DNA of 64,000 nucleotides from Candidatus Gastranaerophilales bacterium (GTDB lineage Bacteria; Cyanobacteriota; Vampirovibrionia; Gastranaerophilales; Gastranaerophilaceae), in contig CALVGZ010000007.1 in assembly GCA_944327225.1 (NCBI GenBank), positions 1 to 64,000 on the forward strand, given 5' to 3'. Both the position numbers and the translations under genes were made by a program. Of the stretch, positions 60,928 through 64,000 are shown in pieces. The notes beneath the pieces were generated by a model, which saw only the letters and a list, made by a program, of their open reading frames with translations, did not search any database and was not told the DNA's origin. The stretch's first letter is position 1, and each line of letters begins with the position of its first letter.

Positions 60928-62156
60928 TTGTAGCAAGTATTGATTTAATGGACGGAAAAGCAGTTCAACTCCAACAAGGAAAAAATAAAGTACTGGAGCG
61001 TGAAGACGTTTTAGATATTGCAAAGTACTATGCACGTTTTGGAGAGGTTGCAGTAATTGACCTTGATTGTGCAATGAATACAGGCAAAAACAACGAAGAA
61101 TTAATTAAAAAAATATGCAAAATTGCACCCGCAAGAGTAGGTGGCGGCATAAGAACAATTGAAAAAGCCAAAAAAGTATTATCTTGGGGAGCAAAAAAAA
61201 TAATCATAGGAACAGCTGCAAGTGAAGATTTTTTATCAAAACTTCCAAAATCAAAAGTGCTTGTTGCAATAGATTCAAGAGACGGTAAAATAACAACCAA
61301 AGGCTGGATGGAAGTAAGCGAATTTTCAACAATGGATTACGTTAAAAGGTTTGAAGATTACTGCTCGGGCTTCGTATTTACAGTTGTCGAAAGAGAAGGT
61401 ATGATGCAAGGAGCTGATATAAATTTCATCAAACAAATTGCATCATCAACTTCAAAACCAATTACAGCAGCAGGCGGAATATCATCTGTTGAAGAAATAG
61501 TTGAACTTGAAAAAAATAATATTAATTCACAACTCGGCATGTGCATATACACAGGCAAAATAACACTGGAAGATGCCTTTTGTGCATGCTTAGATTTTGA
61601 AAAACAAGGCGGTCTTATTCCGACTATTGTACAGGATAAAATGACAAAACAGGTCGTAATGCTTGCCTATAGCAGTCCCGAATCACTTAAAAAATCATTT
61701 CAGGAAGGAATTTGCACATATTTTTCCCGTTCAAGAAATGCTCTTAGAACAAAAGGTGAAAAACATGGAAACTATCAACAATTACTAAATGCAAAATTTG
61801 ATTGCGACAGAGATGCAATATTATTTACTGTAAGACAAATAGGAAATTCGTGCCATTTGAACAGATTTAGCTGCTTTCAAGACAAAGATTTTACTTTTGA
61901 AGAATTATATGAACTGATAGAAGACAGAAAAGAAAAAATGCCCCAAAATAGTTACACTACAACACTATTTAGAGACGAATTTTTATTAAAGAAAAAAATA
62001 ATGGAAGAAGCTTTTGAAGCTGTAAATTTTGAACAAGCGGAAGGTCTCGCTTGGGAAGGAGCAGAATTACTATATCATCTGTTTGTTTTTATGTCCAAAA
62101 ATAATATAACTATTGATGATATAAGAAATAACTTAACTTCAAGAACAAAAAAATAA
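60924..62156 (+). CDS. hisAIE: HisA-HisI-HisE fusion (histidine biosynthesis)
   Basis: A 410-residue fusion of three steps. Residues 1-230 are HisA (ASIDLMDGKAVQL, ARVGGGIRTIEKAKKVLSWGAKKIIIGTAA, GGISSVEEIVEL), the ProFAR isomerase barrel. Residues 231-330 are HisI (phosphoribosyl-AMP cyclohydrolase: MLAYSSPESLKKSF, CTYFSRSRNALRTKGEKHGN, DCDRDAILF, CHLNRFSCF metal/active-site region). Residues 331-410 are HisE (pyrophosphohydrolase: FLLKKKIMEEAFEAVNF, EGAELLYHLFVFM). HisIE fusions are common; HisA joined in front is unusual. It overlaps csaB by 4 bp. Confidence 0.85.
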   Translation: MIVASIDLMDGKAVQLQQGKNKVLEREDVLDIAKYYARFGEVAVIDLDCAMNTGKNNEELIKKICKIAPARVGGGIRTIEKAKKVLSWGAKKIIIGTAASEDFLSKLPKSKVLVAIDSRDGKITTKGWMEVSEFSTMDYVKRFEDYCSGFVFTVVEREGMMQGADINFIKQIASSTSKPITAAGGISSVEEIVELEKNNINSQLGMCIYTGKITLEDAFCACLDFEKQGGLIPTIVQDKMTKQVVMLAYSSPESLKKSFQEGICTYFSRSRNALRTKGEKHGNYQQLLNAKFDCDRDAILFTVRQIGNSCHLNRFSCFQDKDFTFEELYELIEDRKEKMPQNSYTTTLFRDEFLLKKKIMEEAFEAVNFEQAEGLAWEGAELLYHLFVFMSKNNITIDDIRNNLTSRTKK

Positions 62157-62176
62157 ATTTTGAAAGGTTAGGAAAG

Positions 62177-62857
62177 TTGTCAGAATTAATGAAAAAATTT
62201 AAAAAATTCAAAAAAAAATACGGCACAGAATTAATGTGTTTCTTTGTAGTTAATTTATTTAAACTCGAAAAATTATTCTACAAATGCAAGTGTATAAATT
62301 ATCCGAAAGAAAAATGTATGTTTGCACTATGGCATGCTCATCAGTGCGGAGTATTTTCTTGTAATTTGAACAGAAAAACCTGTATCATGGTCTCAAGCTC
62401 GCAAGACGGTGAAATTATATCACGTGCAGCAAACGCAGTTGGAGTGGAAACTGTAAGGGGTTCCAAAACAAGGGGTGGAACAAAAGCAAGCCTTGAATTA
62501 ATTAAAAGAATACAAAACGAAGATATAAACGGAGCCTTAACAATCGATGGCCCTAAAGGCCCAAACAGAATAGTAAAAAAGGGAATAATTGAAGTTGCAA
62601 AAATTGCAAATGTACCTATTGTACCAGCTGTATATTGGAGTCCTCAAAAAAGATTTTTAAAATTTAAATCATGGGATGAGTTCAGATTTCCTCTCATTGG
62701 AACAGATCTTGTCATGCTTTTCGGAAATCCTATAAATATTCCAAAAGACCCAACAGAAACTGAAATAGAAGAAATACGTCTAAAAATTGAAAACAGTCTA
62801 AATGATTTATATAAAGATTTAAAAGAAAATTATTATACCTATTTAAAGCAAAAATAA
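62177..62857 (+). CDS. DUF374 lysophospholipid-acyltransferase-like protein
   Basis: A 226-residue protein of the DUF374 family, related to the LpxL/PlsC acyltransferase superfamily. It shows the HxxxxH/D motif ALWHAHQCGVF, the segment TCIMVSSSQDGEIISRAANAVG, TVRGSKTRGGTKASLELIK and LTIDGPKGPNRIVKKGIIEVAK. These residues would place acyl groups on a phosphate-bearing acceptor. The start is the TTG at 62177 with AAAGG upstream. Confidence 0.85.
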   Translation: MSELMKKFKKFKKKYGTELMCFFVVNLFKLEKLFYKCKCINYPKEKCMFALWHAHQCGVFSCNLNRKTCIMVSSSQDGEIISRAANAVGVETVRGSKTRGGTKASLELIKRIQNEDINGALTIDGPKGPNRIVKKGIIEVAKIANVPIVPAVYWSPQKRFLKFKSWDEFRFPLIGTDLVMLFGNPINIPKDPTETEIEEIRLKIENSLNDLYKDLKENYYTYLKQK

Positions 62858-62880
62858 TAATTTTATTGTTTTTAAAAAAT

Positions 62881-63243
62881 ATGAACAGTATAAATTTTAC
62901 GGCAAAACTGACAGTAAATCCAAATCTTAGAAAAACACTTAAAACAAGTAATTTAGATGAAATTATTGAAAAAACAAAACCGATTGTCGAACACCCGTAT
63001 ATTTCAAATTTTTTAGATGAGGATGAAATTATTTTATCAGGCTTGAAAAATAGAAACGGCGAAGGACTTTTAATCCAAATCGGAAATCAAAAAATTGAAA
63101 TAAAAACCAAAACTCCAATCAACCCTATACTTATAGTAAGTCAAATTTTACTTTATATATGCTTAAAAAACGGAGTTCAACCAGTTAGCGGAAGTCCTGA
63201 ACGTATATTTGAGGCGGCAAAAAAACTTTTTGAAAAAAATTAA
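62881..63243 (+). CDS. Hypothetical protein with N-terminal NFTAKL motif
   Basis: A 120-residue soluble protein from the ATG at 62881 (TTG at 62866 would add five residues). It starts [16 protein letters not shown]; the short N-terminal N(F/S)F(T/S)-type motif recalls the SFSGS motifs of the protein at 52586. The rest is mixed helix and strand ([16 protein letters not shown]). Its function is unknown. It overlaps the convergent ruvB end by 4 bp. Confidence 0.55.
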   Translation: MNSINFTAKLTVNPNLRKTLKTSNLDEIIEKTKPIVEHPYISNFLDEDEIILSGLKNRNGEGLLIQIGNQKIEIKTKTPINPILIVSQILLYICLKNGVQPVSGSPERIFEAAKKLFEKN

Positions 63244-64000
63244 AACAAACCCAACTGAGAAACTTCCTTTTTATGTCCCAAATGTTCATAAGCCATTTTT
63301 GTAGCCTTTCTCCCCCTTGGAGTTCTTGCAATTAAACCTTTTTGAATTAAATAAGGTTCATATACGTCTTCTATTGTCCTAATATCCTCTCCTAAAGCAA
63401 CGGCCAAGGTCTCTATTCCGACAGGACCGCCTTCAAAAGAATTTATCATTAAGTTAAGTAAAGCTCTATCTGTAACATCCAATCCGATTTCGTCAATATC
63501 AAGAGCAGAAAGTGCCGACTCTGCAACTTCTTTTGTTATAACTCCGTCACCCTTAACAATAGCCCAATCTGCACTCCTTTTAACCAAACGATTAGCTATA
63601 CGAGGGGTACAGCGTGAACGTTTTGCTATTTCCATTGCACCTTCATCATCAATTTTAAAATCAAGAATTCCTGCCGTTCTTTTAATAATTTTACATAATT
63701 CCTCAGGAGTATAAAATTCTAATCTGTGGATTATTCCAAATCTATCCCTCAATGGACCGGACAAAGCCCCTGCTTTAGTTGTTGCACCAATTAAAGTAAA
63801 TTTTTGAATTGGAATTCTGACTGTTTTAACACTTTGACTTTTACCAGTCGTTAAATCAATAACGAAATCTTCCATGGCGGGATATAAAATTTCTTCAGCT
63901 ATTTTATTTAATCGATGAATTTCATCAATAAAAAGAACTTCCCCTTCTTTCATTTGCATTAAAATTCCGATTATATCCCTAGGACGCTCTATTGAGGGAG
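63240..64000 (-). CDS. ruvB: Holliday junction branch migration ATPase RuvB (5' end beyond the window)
   Basis: RuvB is the ring motor that moves Holliday junctions with RuvA. The start lies beyond the right edge; the reading frame continues through 63960-64000. Visible parts are the Walker B region [16 protein letters not shown], sensor 1 ([20 protein letters not shown]), and [22 protein letters not shown] winged-helix domain with [19 protein letters not shown] follows. All are typical. Confidence 0.93.
   Translation of the reverse strand, partial: PSIERPRDIIGILMQMKEGEVLFIDEIHRLNKIAEEILYPAMEDFVIDLTTGKSQSVKTVRIPIQKFTLIGATTKAGALSGPLRDRFGIIHRLEFYTPEELCKIIKRTAGILDFKIDDEGAMEIAKRSRCTPRIANRLVKRSADWAIVKGDGVITKEVAESALSALDIDEIGLDVTDRALLNLMINSFEGGPVGIETLAVALGEDIRTIEDVYEPYLIQKGLIARTPRGRKATKMAYEHLGHKKEVSQLGLF

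Overview
The window is AT-rich, densely packed bacterial chromosome with genes on both strands and mostly short gaps. It encodes a double-membrane secretion apparatus: a type IV pilus/type II-like operon with a secretin, and a two-partner secretion pair. It also encodes flagellar genes (FliO-like, FliA-like sigma), a cyanobacterial-style principal sigma factor, a Tic20-like membrane protein, glutathione synthetase and SpmA/SpmB. Taken together this best fits a non-photosynthetic relative of Cyanobacteria (Melainabacteria/Vampirovibrionia, probably a gut Gastranaerophilales). This is inference from gene content and composition; no rRNA or tRNA gene was found in the window to confirm it.

Layout: 1-250 is a GC-rich oddity and a hairpin. 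270-3435 holds RNase PH, an unknown protein, a sigma-70 family factor (minus strand), and rplJ-rplL behind a structured L10-type leader. 3506-9266 holds a CoA-dehydratase-activase-like protein, a peptide ABC ATPase, a degenerate SecA-like protein and twin TIM-barrel-like proteins that share a perfectly identical 408 bp block. 9246-11653 is the minus-strand maf, tsf and rpsB. 11743-13155 is an apparently self-regulated DtxR/MntR-type repressor with a membrane protein. 13223-21864 runs from an unknown gene through obgE to a PilP-like protein, PilQ, PilB and PilC. 21986-27619 is a divergent TpsB/TpsA pair. 27730-30597 (minus) holds SPOR, DUF366, QueC and HEAT-repeat proteins. 30748-33711 is dnaG-rpoD. 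33811-38964 is gmk, coaBC, a Nif3-like gene, aroC, aroK and aroB. 38879-42131 holds a TPR protein plus a small-protein/domain pair. 42141-46361 is spmAB, hpt, tilS and lysC. 46363-51500 (minus) holds TPR proteins, a KdsC-like phosphatase, NeuB, FliO-like and Tic20-like proteins and a Cys-rich small protein. 51544-57608 includes gshB, a large membrane protein, tpiA, fliA and a ZIP transporter. 57605-64000 holds a radical SAM protein, an SDR, CsaB, a HisA-HisI-HisE fusion, a DUF374 acyltransferase and partial ruvB.

Two modes of translation start stand out. Operon genes use AGGAG/GAGG sites. A second set has TATAAT (or a close variant) exactly 6 nt before the start codon and no ribosome binding site, which implies leaderless mRNAs. 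Several convergent genes overlap at their 3' ends. The most unusual content is the SecA-like pseudo-ATPase with its converted twin genes, the four-segment rplJ leader, the palindromic metal-regulator operator, the HisA-HisIE fusion, and the small protein that matches the N-terminal domain of its neighbour.
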